The notes beneath the pieces were generated by a model, which was not told the origin of the DNA, did no database searches, and worked only from the letters and a program-made list of their open reading frames with translations. Made by a program: the position numbers and the translations under genes. A DNA stretch of 64,000 nt from Lachnospiraceae bacterium (GTDB taxonomy: Bacteria > Bacillota > Clostridia > Lachnospirales > Lachnospiraceae), in NCBI GenBank assembly GCA_015056885.1, contig SVFL01000005.1, forward strand, positions 29,410 through 93,409, in the 5' to 3' direction. This document shows, piece by piece, positions 16,522 to 25,842 of the stretch. How positions within the stretch are numbered: the first letter of the stretch is position 1; each line of letters starts with the position of its first letter.

Positions 16522-17829
16522 CTACACACTATTTGATATTCGTTTAAAAATTGCATTACACTTATCATATATACCATCCGGACTCTCGCCCAGAAAGTAT
16601 TTGCCTTCTTTATATAGTATTTTACCGTTAATCATGGTCATACGTACATTACTCTTACTGCCACTATATACAAGATTACCCACAACATTACAGTCCGGCT
16701 GCATATTCGGCTGGTGCAAATCAATCATAATAATATCTGCAAGTTTCCCTCTGGCAAGAGTATCCGCTTTATTTAGACGCATTGCCTTAGCTCCGTGCAC
16801 AGTAGCCATGCGCAATACCCGCTCTGCACTCAGCGAAGCTGCATTCTGCTCCCTGACCTTACTTAATCCAGCCACCAGAAACATTTCCCGGAACATATCC
16901 AGACAATTATTGCTGGCAGGCCCATCCGTACCGATGGACACCGGAATCTTGCGTTTCTCATACTCTGCAATAGGTGCAATCCCACTGGCAAGCTTCAGAT
17001 TAGATGCCGGATTGGTAATCACATGAAGCCTTCTTTTTCGGAACACATCCATATCTTCCGGCGTCATATGTACACAGTGAAAACCACCACCACCAAATTC
17101 AAACATTCCCAGCGAATCCAAAAACATTGCCGGTGTCATTCCATAACGACTCTTACATTCCTCGACCTCTTTAGCCGTCTCTGCAAGATGCGTATAAACA
17201 GGTGCTCTATACCTGTGAGCCAACTCCGATACCTTGCACAAGAGTTCTTTAGAACAGGTATACTCTGCATGAAATCCTAATTGATAACTAATCAGTGAAT
17301 TTCTCTTATTCCACTTTACATATTCCTCCTCCACCCTCTCCGGTGAAGAAACAAAATTATTGAGCCCGGGGACCAGAACACATCGCATCCCCATATCCAT
17401 ACAGGCCTCTGCTACCGCCTCCGGATTCACATACATATCACAGATGGATGTAACACCGCCACTTAAATACTCAAGCACGGCAAGCTTAGTAAGCTCATAG
17501 ATATCCTCCGGAGTAAGATGCGCCTCCATGGGAAATATCTTCTCATGCAACCACTTATCCAAAGGCAAATCATCTGCATAAGAACGCAAAAACGTCATGG
17601 CAGAATGGGTATGTGCATTTTTAAAACCGGGCATCAAAAGGTTGTTTTCACAATCCACCTGAATATCCCAATCTATTCTTGGTGCATTTAAAACATCCCA
17701 GTCAGAAGCCAGTTCCTCCTTGGAAGCCACGCAAACAATTTTCTCATTTTTAATCCAGACCTCGCCCTCGAAGACAGATCTGTTCTTCTCCATAGTAAGA
17801 ATCCTTGCATTATACAATCTGATATTCAT
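16522..17829 (-). CDS. mtaD: Amidohydrolase, MtaD-like adenosine-derivative deaminase
   Basis: A 434-residue TRZ/ATZ-type metal-dependent deaminase. The HxH metal motif is in NAHTHSAM near residue 65, HLAET near 210, a further His in GGGFHCVH, and the catalytic Asp in GTDGPASNN near 300. Homologues deaminate 5-methylthioadenosine, S-adenosylhomocysteine or adenosine. The context (cytidine deaminase, purine nucleoside phosphorylase, purine permease) suits a nucleoside substrate. The frame is open upstream, but ATG at 17829 has GGAGG and overlaps the cdd stop as ATGA. Confidence 0.86.
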   Translation of the reverse strand: MNIRLYNARILTMEKNRSVFEGEVWIKNEKIVCVASKEELASDWDVLNAPRIDWDIQVDCENNLLMPGFKNAHTHSAMTFLRSYADDLPLDKWLHEKIFPMEAHLTPEDIYELTKLAVLEYLSGGVTSICDMYVNPEAVAEACMDMGMRCVLVPGLNNFVSSPERVEEEYVKWNKRNSLISYQLGFHAEYTCSKELLCKVSELAHRYRAPVYTHLAETAKEVEECKSRYGMTPAMFLDSLGMFEFGGGGFHCVHMTPEDMDVFRKRRLHVITNPASNLKLASGIAPIAEYEKRKIPVSIGTDGPASNNCLDMFREMFLVAGLSKVREQNAASLSAERVLRMATVHGAKAMRLNKADTLARGKLADIIMIDLHQPNMQPDCNVVGNLVYSGSKSNVRMTMINGKILYKEGKYFLGESPDGIYDKCNAIFKRISNSV

Positions 17830-18299
17830 CGAATCGAAGCACCTCCGAATCCAAAGGGCAGGAGCTCTTCCAGACAATATTCCTTGTAATCCTCTTGGCT
17901 TTTAACAACCAAAACAGGAAAGGCACCTGTGCAAAATTCCATCATTATCTGTCTGCATACACCGCATGGATAGGCATAATCCTCCGGTTCACGCCCAACC
18001 ATGCCCCCGGCAATGGCAATGGCATCAAACTTTCTATGTCCTTCGCTGACCGCTTTAAAAAAAGCTGTCCGCTCCGCACAGTTTGTTGCACCATAGGAAG
18101 CATTTTCAATATTGCAACCTGTATATACCAAACCATCCTCCGTCAAAAGTGCAGCCCCTACTGCATACCCGGAATAAGGCGCGTAGGCATGCTCTCTTGC
18201 CTTTAAAGCGGCCTGCACCAGCATATCCTTTTGTTCCTGCGAAATCGTTTTATCCAAACCAACACCTACTTTTTCTACTCTATCAACTGCGTTTTTCAT
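17826..18299 (-). CDS. cdd: Cytidine deaminase
   Basis: A 157-residue homotetrameric-type cytidine deaminase converting (deoxy)cytidine to (deoxy)uridine. Zinc ligands and catalytic Glu are in CAERTAFFKAV, with the second pair in PCGVCRQ. YAPYSGYAVGAAL and TGCNIENASYG are the substrate motifs. About 20 extra residues precede the core. It overlaps both neighbours (pnp stop and mtaD start) by ATGA, so the three are one translationally coupled unit. Confidence 0.95.
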   Translation of the reverse strand: MKNAVDRVEKVGVGLDKTISQEQKDMLVQAALKAREHAYAPYSGYAVGAALLTEDGLVYTGCNIENASYGATNCAERTAFFKAVSEGHRKFDAIAIAGGMVGREPEDYAYPCGVCRQIMMEFCTGAFPVLVVKSQEDYKEYCLEELLPFGFGGASIR

Positions 18300-19126
18300 G
18301 CAAATTTTTTAACACTCTCCGTCACAAGCTTTTGGAACTTGGGAGCTGCCTTATCCGCTGCCTCCTGTACCTCCTTGTGATTTAAAGGATTCGGTGACAA
18401 ACCTGCCGCAAGATTGCTGATGCAGGAAATACCACAGATACGCATACCACAATGTCTGGCCGCAATGGCTTCCACCACCGTACTCATTCCCACTGCGTCA
18501 CAGCCCAAAACACGGAGCATTTTCACATCTGCAGGAGACTCATAGGAAGGTCCGGTCATCTGGGTATAAACTCCCTCCTGCAAATACACATCATATTCCT
18601 GAGCCGTATCCAAAATAATCTGAGACAGTTTTCTGTCATAAACTTCACTCATATCAGGGAATCTGGTACCAAGCTCATCCACATTAGGACCAATCAAAGG
18701 ATTGGGCGCAAAAGCTGCAATATGATCCCGAATCAACATCAAATCTCCTGCATGGAAGGAAGTGTTTACACCGCCTGCAGCATTGGTGAGGAACAAAATT
18801 TCTGCTCCCAAAAGCTTCATCAGACGAATGGGAATCACTACATCAGAAATAGCATAACCTTCATAATAATGCACTCTGCCCTTCATACAAACCACCGGCA
18901 CATCTCCCACATAGCCGAAAATAAATTTTCCGGCATGACCGGGCACAGTGGAAACCGGGAATCCGGGAATATCCGCATAAGACACTTCCGTTTCCACACG
19001 AATCTGCTTGGCATAATCGCCCAACCCGGAGCCTAACACAATCGCTACCTTCGGCACAAAATCAGTCCTGGCTCTCACCGCTTCCACACAACTTGTCAGT
19101 TTCTCATAAATCGGATTTACACTCAT
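18296..19126 (-). CDS. punA: Purine nucleoside phosphorylase (trimeric, PNP type I)
   Basis: A 276-residue inosine/guanosine phosphorylase that releases purine base and ribose-1-phosphate. Motifs: VLGSGLGDYA (phosphate loop), VPGHAGKF, GRVHYYEGY, LTNAAGGVN, and DAVGMSTVVEA with SNLAAG. Starting at 19126 places GGAGG seven bases upstream; the frame runs nine codons further without a signal. First gene of pnp-cdd-mtaD-pbuG. It lies 36 bases after a glycosyltransferase-like gene with no terminator seen, so readthrough is possible. Confidence 0.95.
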   Translation of the reverse strand: MSVNPIYEKLTSCVEAVRARTDFVPKVAIVLGSGLGDYAKQIRVETEVSYADIPGFPVSTVPGHAGKFIFGYVGDVPVVCMKGRVHYYEGYAISDVVIPIRLMKLLGAEILFLTNAAGGVNTSFHAGDLMLIRDHIAAFAPNPLIGPNVDELGTRFPDMSEVYDRKLSQIILDTAQEYDVYLQEGVYTQMTGPSYESPADVKMLRVLGCDAVGMSTVVEAIAARHCGMRICGISCISNLAAGLSPNPLNHKEVQEAADKAAPKFQKLVTESVKKFA

Positions 19127-19162
19127 AAGGCACCTCCATCCGCCGATTTTCACCGGCTTAAT

Positions 19163-20725
19163 TTATTCATTTATTTCGCTTAACTTAATCACTACCATAT
19201 CACCGGCATGCTCCACACTGTGTTTACCCGGCCAGACATCCATATCCTCGGCAAATTCTTCTGCATACGGAATATTTTTGTCAGGAAGCTGCTCACAGTC
19301 ATAGCCAAGTGTATGCAAAAAGCCGACTACACGCCTTGTGCTCCAATAATATCGGGGCTCTTCCTCCACATCATGTTCAAAAATAGAAAGTCCGATAATC
19401 TCTCCCTCAAGACATGCATTATTGCCTTGAAATTCATGACAGCCAATCACAACAATAGGTGTTTCATCCTCGCCAATTTTAGGCTCAAGCTGCTGAATCA
19501 AAGCTCTTCCCAAAGCCTCATCCTCCGCATAACGACAAGCATCCGTATAATATAAACGATGGGAAATCTGCATCTGCGAAACTCCCCCCAATATACATAC
19601 CGCCGCCAATAAAACTGTTTGCCATTTGATTCCGGAAGACTTCTTCGCAGTCTTTTTGGCCCCATCACATCCCAGACATTTCATCAACAAAACATCCACA
19701 TACAGGATATATCCTGTTATAGCCGGAAGAATCAGCTGGGAACGAACTGCCGGCTCATCTGCACACACTACCGTCATCAAAAAAGGTGTAGTCATCAGCG
19801 CCACATAATAAAACAAAAGTGCCGCACCATAACGCTTTATCAGACAAAGCACTGCAATAAATCCCACTGCACACAGCGCTCCAAAGGACACATGATAAAA
19901 AATACTGTTTTGTCCTGTTAACACATCTCTTACATGAACTGCAATACTGTATACACAATCCCGGACAGACAACTGTCCCCACTGCACCTGGCTGCTCAAG
20001 TAATCCGATTCACTAAAAAACAGACTTGTAACGACACTGTTGCAAATAAATGCTCCCAGAAAAACCCCTGCATAAGGAAACACATCCTTCACTACCGCCA
20101 GAATACCCTTACACTTTGCATCAGGCTTTCGCAGAGTATCCAGCAGCAAAATCGTCACTGCCCCATAGATAAACAACACCACAAAAATCTGATACACGGA
20201 AAAAGTCAGCAATAACAATGCACCACTCAGCAGAAATGCATAGATTTTCTTACTGCCCTTTTGTGCTTTTCCCTGCCACACCAGCCACAGAGCCACTGCT
20301 GTAAGAACCATTCCGATGCCAATCTCCACGCCCTGAAGGGTAAAATAATACTGCTCCACCAAAATCGGATGACTAATCCACAAAAACATACATCCATATG
20401 CTGCCCATTTATTGACTGAACCAGTCACCCCTGCAACTTTGTCCCACAACATCACAAACGCTAGCACAGACACTGCCAGCATCACAAGAGTCATCATTTG
20501 TGCAAAATAAGGATTATACTCCACGGAACCGGTCAGGTATTTCAAAAGAACAAGCCCCTGTCTCCCGGTATTCAACCACCCATCATAAAAGGGGCTTCCT
20601 AAATGAATCAAATCCTCTGTATCAATTCCCACATTATTAGTAAACAATTTGGCACCATGAACCATCAGCACACAAACCGCAGCCCACAATCCATGGCACT
20701 TATATTTATTCAGACACTCTTTCAT
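19163..20725 (-). CDS. GtrII-like glucosyltransferase-domain membrane protein
   Basis: A 520-residue multi-pass membrane protein. The start, with NNVGIDTEDLIHLG...WLNTGRQGLVLLKYL, is the signature of the bacterial glucosyl-transferase (GtrII-like) family, GT-C enzymes that decorate surface polysaccharide using a lipid-linked sugar. Around ten hydrophobic segments occupy residues 15-390; a soluble C-terminal part (about 410-520) follows. GGAG lies seven bases before the ATG. It is divergent from a second GT-C-like membrane protein across a 186-bp promoter region. Acceptor polymer unknown. Confidence 0.8.
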   Translation of the reverse strand: MKECLNKYKCHGLWAAVCVLMVHGAKLFTNNVGIDTEDLIHLGSPFYDGWLNTGRQGLVLLKYLTGSVEYNPYFAQMMTLVMLAVSVLAFVMLWDKVAGVTGSVNKWAAYGCMFLWISHPILVEQYYFTLQGVEIGIGMVLTAVALWLVWQGKAQKGSKKIYAFLLSGALLLLTFSVYQIFVVLFIYGAVTILLLDTLRKPDAKCKGILAVVKDVFPYAGVFLGAFICNSVVTSLFFSESDYLSSQVQWGQLSVRDCVYSIAVHVRDVLTGQNSIFYHVSFGALCAVGFIAVLCLIKRYGAALLFYYVALMTTPFLMTVVCADEPAVRSQLILPAITGYILYVDVLLMKCLGCDGAKKTAKKSSGIKWQTVLLAAVCILGGVSQMQISHRLYYTDACRYAEDEALGRALIQQLEPKIGEDETPIVVIGCHEFQGNNACLEGEIIGLSIFEHDVEEEPRYYWSTRRVVGFLHTLGYDCEQLPDKNIPYAEEFAEDMDVWPGKHSVEHAGDMVVIKLSEINE

Positions 20726-20846
20726 CCGATATCTCCAGCCAAATATTAGCAAAATTTAAGAAAATTCTTAGTAGAATCTTAAATTGCATATAATACAATC
20801 AATATTACATTCATTATACAAAACATATGTCTAAAATGCAATTCAT

Positions 20847-20875
20847 TTGTTTTCTACTAAAAATCATGGTAGAAT
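20847..20875 (+). promoter_or_regulatory. Promoter of the DUF2142 gene
   Basis: TTGTTT (20847-20852), 17-bp spacer, TAGAAT (20870-20875), 37 bases before the start codon. Confidence 0.7.
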
Positions 20876-20911
20876 GAAAATGATGACATAAATTTACAGG
20901 AGTTACAGAAT

Positions 20912-22327
20912 ATGACCCATGCAAATAATCCTAAAATCAACAACCGTGAAATACCGGTTATCATCTTATATTTTGCTCTTTATTGTATCATTGCGCTGTC
21001 TCTTTTATTCCGACAGCCCTTCGGCAATCCGCCGGATGAATTTAACCGCTATCTGATTCCTCAATATATCGCAGAACACGGAACTCTGCCTAATGGCTAT
21101 GACGAATCCATCCGTATCCCTGCCTATGGCTTTTCCTACGCGTTCCAGCCCATCTTGCCCTATATGGCGCAGGGCTATGTCATGCGAATCGTACAAAATT
21201 TTACGGACAATTCCGATATTATTTTCTACTCTGCCCGTCTGGTAGATTTTGTATTCGGTTTGGTCATGGCACTGTATGTATTGCTTCTGAGCAAGGAATG
21301 GTTCAAAGACAAACGTCTGCAATACCTTTTTGCCTTCTTGACTATGTTCCTACCCCAGAGTATTTTTCTGCACACCTATGTAAATACAGACTCCTGTTGT
21401 ATGATGTCCATAGCCATCATGCTCTATGGACTGACCCGTTGTCTGAAAAATAATTTCAAATATACCGATTGCCTCACAATGTCCGTGGGAATTATTCTCT
21501 GCGCGCTTTCCTACTACAATGCCTACGGATTTATTTTAAGCTGTATATTATTATTTATTGCCCACTTTCTTTCTGCCAACGACGGCAAAATCACTCTGGA
21601 GTGGAAGCCCTTTTTGCAAAAAGGTGTATTTATCAGTGTTCTTGTACTTTTGGGCATCAGCTGGTGGTTTATCCGCAGCTACATTCTCTATGACGGAGAC
21701 TTTCTTGGAATGCGCACCAGAGATTTGTGCGGCGCCCTTTACGGCAATGAAAACATGCGCCCCGATGTGCGTATCACGTATAAATCCATGGGATATACCA
21801 TCCCTTCCATGGTTTTAAAATCCGACTTTTTGGTATTGTCCGTCAACAGCTTTATCTGTATGTTTGGCCCAATGATTATGACTACCGCCACATGGATTTA
21901 CCGTTTTTACAAATTTTTATTTATGGGCGGTCTGTTCCTTAATATGATTCCTTTAAAATTAAAGGGACGTGAAGAGCATTTTATTACAAGACCTGTTTTG
22001 CGTGTATTTTTCCATGCAAATATGATAATGTGTATTCTGATTCCTTTTATATTGAGCATCACGTATTCATACAGCATGGATTACCAACCCCAGGGACGTT
22101 ATCTGATGCCAGCACTTCTTCCGTTGTGCTACTACTGTATCAAGGGACTGGAATTTGGTGTCTGCTTTGTGCAAAATATTATAGGTGCCATCAATAAAGA
22201 AAAACCTGTAAGCAAATGGATTACCCACCTGCTCACAGGCCTTAGTGTTGTGCTGATTGCACTTTTTGTAATTGCTATTCTGGTTACTGTATATGGCTAT
22301 GCATATCCCTACTATGCAAGCCTGTAG
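20912..22327 (+). CDS. DUF2142-type multi-pass membrane protein
   Basis: A 471-residue protein with about ten membrane segments. FRQPFGNPPDEFNRYL near residue 37 is the DUF2142 pattern: a conserved PPDE in the first extracellular loop, as in GT-C glycosyltransferases where an acidic residue there is catalytic. A further hallmark is LPQSIFLHTYVNTDS near 150. Probably a surface-glycan glycosyltransferase or related membrane enzyme. AGGAG precedes the ATG. It is one of only three plus-strand genes and pairs divergently with a GtrII-like gene, suggesting related roles. It converges on spoIVA with 26 bases between. Confidence 0.78.
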   Translation: MTHANNPKINNREIPVIILYFALYCIIALSLLFRQPFGNPPDEFNRYLIPQYIAEHGTLPNGYDESIRIPAYGFSYAFQPILPYMAQGYVMRIVQNFTDNSDIIFYSARLVDFVFGLVMALYVLLLSKEWFKDKRLQYLFAFLTMFLPQSIFLHTYVNTDSCCMMSIAIMLYGLTRCLKNNFKYTDCLTMSVGIILCALSYYNAYGFILSCILLFIAHFLSANDGKITLEWKPFLQKGVFISVLVLLGISWWFIRSYILYDGDFLGMRTRDLCGALYGNENMRPDVRITYKSMGYTIPSMVLKSDFLVLSVNSFICMFGPMIMTTATWIYRFYKFLFMGGLFLNMIPLKLKGREEHFITRPVLRVFFHANMIMCILIPFILSITYSYSMDYQPQGRYLMPALLPLCYYCIKGLEFGVCFVQNIIGAINKEKPVSKWITHLLTGLSVVLIALFVIAILVTVYGYAYPYYASL

Positions 22328-22353
22328 CTTTTTGACCAACACAGTCATTTTGT

Positions 22354-23838
22354 TTAAATGATAATACACACCATACCGCCGTTTGAATCATTTACAATCT
22401 TCTGCATGGTATCCTGAAGCTTTAACTGACTCTCATCACCAATAGCGGAAACCTTGGCGGTAATACCGTCATTAACAAGCTGTTCTACCGTTTTGCCGAA
22501 GATATTCGTATCCCAGATACTTTCATTCATGTCGGCCTGATTGATATAGCGAACCAAATCCTCAGCCTGCTGTTCACTACCCACGATGGGTGCGATTTCC
22601 GTCTCAATATTGGCGCGAATCATATGAATAGACGGGCTGATTGCTTTTATTTTGACGCCAAATTTGTTGCCATGGCGAATCAACTCCGGCTTTTCCAAAT
22701 GAATCTCTTCCTTTTCAGGAGTTACCACACCATAACCCTTGCCACGCACCATGGAAACAGCATCCAATACCTTGGAATACTCCTTCTGCATGATTGCAAA
22801 TTCCTTCAGCTTTTCAATCAGCTGATACTCATCCTGAATCGTTTCCCCAATCATTTCAGAAAGCATTTCATAATAATAGGCATCATCCACATCCAGCCGA
22901 ATCTGTACCACACCATTATCCAAATGAACGCCATCCGTCTTGCAGCGCTTTACATACTCACTGGAAAACGCCACCGGTTGCTCCAACACATCCCGAATCC
23001 GGTCATAATCCTTCATCAGATTGCGAACACACTCTATCATATCCTGTTTCATACAATTGTCTGCAGGCAACATCTCCACCCATTTCGGCATATAGAACTC
23101 CATTGCCGACAAAGGAAATTCATATAAAACATGCTCTAAAATCTTGTTGATATCATCTTTCTTGAGCTGTTCGCAATTTACCGGAAGCACCTTCACACCA
23201 TATTTTTCCATCATTTCCGTAGCAAGCCGCTTGGTATCCTCCGAATAGGGCTTCTGACTGTTTAAAAGCACCAGGAAAGGCTTATGTAAGCGTTTCAACG
23301 CAGTGATCGTCTTTTCCTCTGCATCCAGATAACTATTTCTGGGAAGCTCTGTAACACTTCCATCCGTGGTAATCACCAGACCGATAGTAGAATGTTCATT
23401 CATTACCTTATCCGTTCCTACCTCTGCCGCCTGAGTAAAGGGGATTTCATCTTCAAACCAAGGAGTCTTTACCATGCGTTCTTTTTCTTCCTCCAAATGG
23501 CCTGCAGCTCCGTCCACCATGTAACCCACACAGTCAATCAGACGCACCTTCAGCTTCACATCCGGATTCAGACGGATTTCTGCCGCTTCATTGGGAATAA
23601 ATTTGGGCTCTGTAGTGGTAATCGTCTTTCCTCCGGCACTCTGTGGCAATTCATCCATCGCCCTCTTCAGTGCATGTTCATCCTCCATATTGGGCAAAAC
23701 CATTTCATCCATAAACCGCTTGATAAAAGTAGATTTACCGGTCCGAACCGGACCAAGAACGCCAATATAAATCTCCCCTCCCGTTCGCCTCTGTATGTCA
23801 GAATACAAATCGTATGTATGATTCGATGCATAATCCAT
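22354..23838 (-). CDS. spoIVA: Stage IV sporulation protein A, coat morphogenetic ATPase
   Basis: A 494-residue SpoIVA, which polymerises with ATP hydrolysis into the basement layer of the spore coat. The N-terminal YDLYSDIQRRTGGEIYIGVLG leads into Walker A GPVRTGKST (29-37). An NTPase domain follows with VRLIDCVGYMV and NSQKPYSEDT. The middle and C-terminal assembly domains end in the hydrophobic GGMVCIII that anchors to SpoVM/membrane in homologues. The ATG at 23838 has GCAGGAGG seven bases upstream; that site is itself the 3' arm of the tyrS terminator hairpin. Confidence 0.97.
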   Translation of the reverse strand: MDYASNHTYDLYSDIQRRTGGEIYIGVLGPVRTGKSTFIKRFMDEMVLPNMEDEHALKRAMDELPQSAGGKTITTTEPKFIPNEAAEIRLNPDVKLKVRLIDCVGYMVDGAAGHLEEEKERMVKTPWFEDEIPFTQAAEVGTDKVMNEHSTIGLVITTDGSVTELPRNSYLDAEEKTITALKRLHKPFLVLLNSQKPYSEDTKRLATEMMEKYGVKVLPVNCEQLKKDDINKILEHVLYEFPLSAMEFYMPKWVEMLPADNCMKQDMIECVRNLMKDYDRIRDVLEQPVAFSSEYVKRCKTDGVHLDNGVVQIRLDVDDAYYYEMLSEMIGETIQDEYQLIEKLKEFAIMQKEYSKVLDAVSMVRGKGYGVVTPEKEEIHLEKPELIRHGNKFGVKIKAISPSIHMIRANIETEIAPIVGSEQQAEDLVRYINQADMNESIWDTNIFGKTVEQLVNDGITAKVSAIGDESQLKLQDTMQKIVNDSNGGMVCIII

Positions 23839-23845
23839 AACAAAA

Positions 23846-23880
23846 CCTCCTGCCGATACTGTTACAGTATACGCAGGAGG
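23846..23880 (-). terminator. tyrS terminator hairpin containing the spoIVA ribosome binding site
   Basis: CCTCCTGC/GCAGGAGG (23846-23853 with 23873-23880) encloses a second stem ATACTG/CAGTAT (23856-23861 with 23865-23870). It begins 17 bases after the tyrS stop. On the minus strand the 3' arm is GCAGGAGG followed by TTTTGTT and the spoIVA ATG, so the arm doubles as the Shine-Dalgarno sequence. Confidence 0.75.
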
Positions 23881-23897
23881 CTTGTTAATCATGCCAA

Positions 23898-25121
23898 TTA
23901 TTCCATAACGATTCTCTTGAAATTCTTTTTACCGCGCTTAACTACAATACCTTCACCGGCAAACTGTGCAGGCTCATAGGTCATCTTGATGTCGGAAACT
24001 TTCTCTCCGTCTACGGTGACACCACCCTGCTCTACGGCACGGCGCGCCTCAGAACGGGATGCAGTCAGGCCGGATGCTGCAAGAACGCCTAAAATGTCAA
24101 TTTTGCCATCAAGGAAATCGGACTCTTTCAGATTATAGGTAGGCATTTCAGCCGCGTTACCGCCGGTAAAGAGTGCTCTTGCGCTCTCCTGAGCCTTGTT
24201 CGCCTCTTCTTCACCGTGAACGAGATTGGTAAGCTCATAAGCAAGGATTTCCTTAGCCTGGTTGAGCTGGCTACCCTCCCACTTATCCATTTCTTCAATC
24301 TGCTCCAGAGGAAGGAATGTCAGCATACGCAGGCACTTAAGTACATCTGCATCACCCACATTTCTCCAGTACTGATAGAACTCAAAAGGAGTAGTCTTGT
24401 TAGGATCAAGCCATACAGCACCCTTCTGGGTCTTACCCATCTTCTTACCTTCGGAATTAAGCAACAGGGTGATAGTCATTGCATAAGCATCCTTACCAAG
24501 CTTTCTACGAATCAACTCCGTACCACCCAGCATGTTACTCCACTGGTCATCACCACCAAACTGCATGTTACAACCGTACTTCTCGTACAGGCACATAAAG
24601 TCGTAGCTCTGCATAATCATGTAATTGAACTCAAGGAAGCTAAGTCCCTTCTCCATACGCTGCTTGTAGCACTCTGCGGAAAGCATACGGTTTACAGAGA
24701 AATGAGCACCGATATCACGGATAAACTCAATGTAATTCAAATCTCTCAGCCAGTCTGCATTATTTACCATGAGCGCTTTATCCTCACCAAACTCGATGAA
24801 ACGGCTCATCTGCTTTTTGAAACACTCACAGTTGTGGTCGATAGTCTCGGTAGTCATCATGTTTCTCATGTCGGTACGTCCACTAGGGTCACCAATCATA
24901 GCAGTACCACCGCCAATCAAAGCGATAGGCTTGTTGCCTGCCATCTGCAATCTCTTCATCAGGCAAAGCGCCATAAAGTGACCTACATGAAGACTATCTG
25001 CAGTAGGATCAAAACCGATATAAAAGGTAGCCTTACCATTGTTGATAAGCTCCTTGATTTCCTCTTCGTCGGTTAACTGTGCCAGAAGGCCTCTCGCCTT
25101 CAACTCGTCAAATACTGTCAT
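23898..25121 (-). CDS. tyrS: Tyrosyl-tRNA synthetase
   Basis: A 407-residue class I tyrosyl-tRNA synthetase. [17 protein letters not shown] holds the HIGH-type motif near residue 45, [11 protein letters not shown] the KMSKS-type loop near residue 232, and an S4 RNA-binding domain occupies about 340-405. Length is usual. AAAGGAGAG precedes the ATG. It is controlled by a T-box leader with a tyrosine specifier. A 340-base spacer separates the T-box terminator from the start codon, which is longer than usual. Confidence 0.97.
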   Translation of the reverse strand: MTVFDELKARGLLAQLTDEEEIKELINNGKATFYIGFDPTADSLHVGHFMALCLMKRLQMAGNKPIALIGGGTAMIGDPSGRTDMRNMMTTETIDHNCECFKKQMSRFIEFGEDKALMVNNADWLRDLNYIEFIRDIGAHFSVNRMLSAECYKQRMEKGLSFLEFNYMIMQSYDFMCLYEKYGCNMQFGGDDQWSNMLGGTELIRRKLGKDAYAMTITLLLNSEGKKMGKTQKGAVWLDPNKTTPFEFYQYWRNVGDADVLKCLRMLTFLPLEQIEEMDKWEGSQLNQAKEILAYELTNLVHGEEEANKAQESARALFTGGNAAEMPTYNLKESDFLDGKIDILGVLAASGLTASRSEARRAVEQGGVTVDGEKVSDIKMTYEPAQFAGEGIVVKRGKKNFKRIVME

Positions 25122-25464
25122 TTTCTTTCTCTCCTTTTCTCATCTTAGATTTTATGCGTTTACTAATCTGATACCCATTTAAGCACCTTCGCCCGATATC
25201 CGATACCCATTGGGGTATATAGGAAAAAATTATCATCCTATGCCCAAAATTTTATAGTTTTATCGAAATATCGGCTGTAAATAAAATCAAATTAACATTT
25301 TAACGTACTTTTATCGCCATATCATTTATCTATGTGTGTTAATTTGATATTTCGGGGTATTACAGCGAATTTTTTCTGCATATGCCCATTTCCACGCCCT
25401 TTACACTTTTCTATAATCAAGCGAAGAACAAAAAACTTGTCAATAGGGTTCTTATCCAGAAAAT
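25122..25464 (-). other. Long AT-rich leader spacer between T-box terminator and tyrS
   Basis: About 340 bases with no convincing gene. It holds a direct repeat GATACCCATT (about 25167 and 25200), an imperfect hairpin around 25206-25255 (GGGGTATATAGG with CCTATGCCC), and AT-rich sequence. An open frame crossing from the T-box into this region has no ribosome binding site and would read through the terminator, so I do not call it. Confidence 0.5.
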
Positions 25465-25465
25465 T

Positions 25466-25506
25466 AAAAAACTCATCCTCATTCATATCGAATGAAAAGG
25501 ACGAGT
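25466..25506 (-). terminator. T-box-controlled terminator of tyrS
   Basis: ACTCATCC (25471-25478) pairs with GGACGAGT (25499-25506) with an additional inner stem; the minus strand continues TTTTTTAATTTT. The 3' side of the T-box (antiterminator) overlaps the 5' arm, the usual arrangement. Confidence 0.85.
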
Positions 25507-25772
25507 CATCTCGCGTTACCACCTTTTTTTCCATAAAGCTCACACTTTACGGCTCAGCAAGTATCTATCAATACCTCGGCAGATATCGGTGCCCTCCGTC
25601 AAAGCCTACTCTGAACCTATCCTGCAATACATACAAAATAAACATTTCGGTTTGCTGCTCCAAGATGTATTCCCATTAAGCTCTTCGCGCCTCTCACCAG
25701 CCGGCAACTCTCTGTGAACAGTGGTTTAACAGTACTTCTTCTCTTCAACGCATTGTTTTAATATTCAAATCT
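25466..25772 (-). ncRNA. T-box leader, tyrosine-specific
   Basis: The minus-strand leader carries the T-box sequence AAAGGTGGTAACGCG (conserved core at 25512-25523) before a terminator. Stem I has the AG-bulge-type GAGAGTTGCCGGCTGGTGAGA. The specifier loop GGGAATACATCTTGG places codon TAC (25667-25669) between GAA and A, specifying tyrosine. Uncharged tRNA-Tyr would stabilise the antiterminator and raise tyrS expression. Gene and specifier agree. Confidence 0.92.
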
Positions 25773-25778
25773 GAATGT

Positions 25779-25807
25779 ATTATACAAGTAGTTGTGCGAA
25801 AAGTCAA
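25779..25807 (-). promoter_or_regulatory. Promoter of the tyrS T-box transcript
   Basis: Minus-strand TTGACT (25802-25807), 17-bp spacer, TATAAT (25779-25784). A 9-bp inverted repeat AAGTAGTTG/CAACTACTT (25786-25794 with 25805-25813) spans the spacer and the -35. Confidence 0.85.
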
Positions 25808-25842
25808 CTACTTATTGTCTCGAACATATTATCATTTGACTT

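Noticed and set aside
25322..25543. 73-codon frame on the minus strand crossing the tyrS T-box and terminator
   Set aside because: It overlaps conserved T-box RNA sequence and lacks a Shine-Dalgarno sequence; reading it would require passing the regulated terminator.
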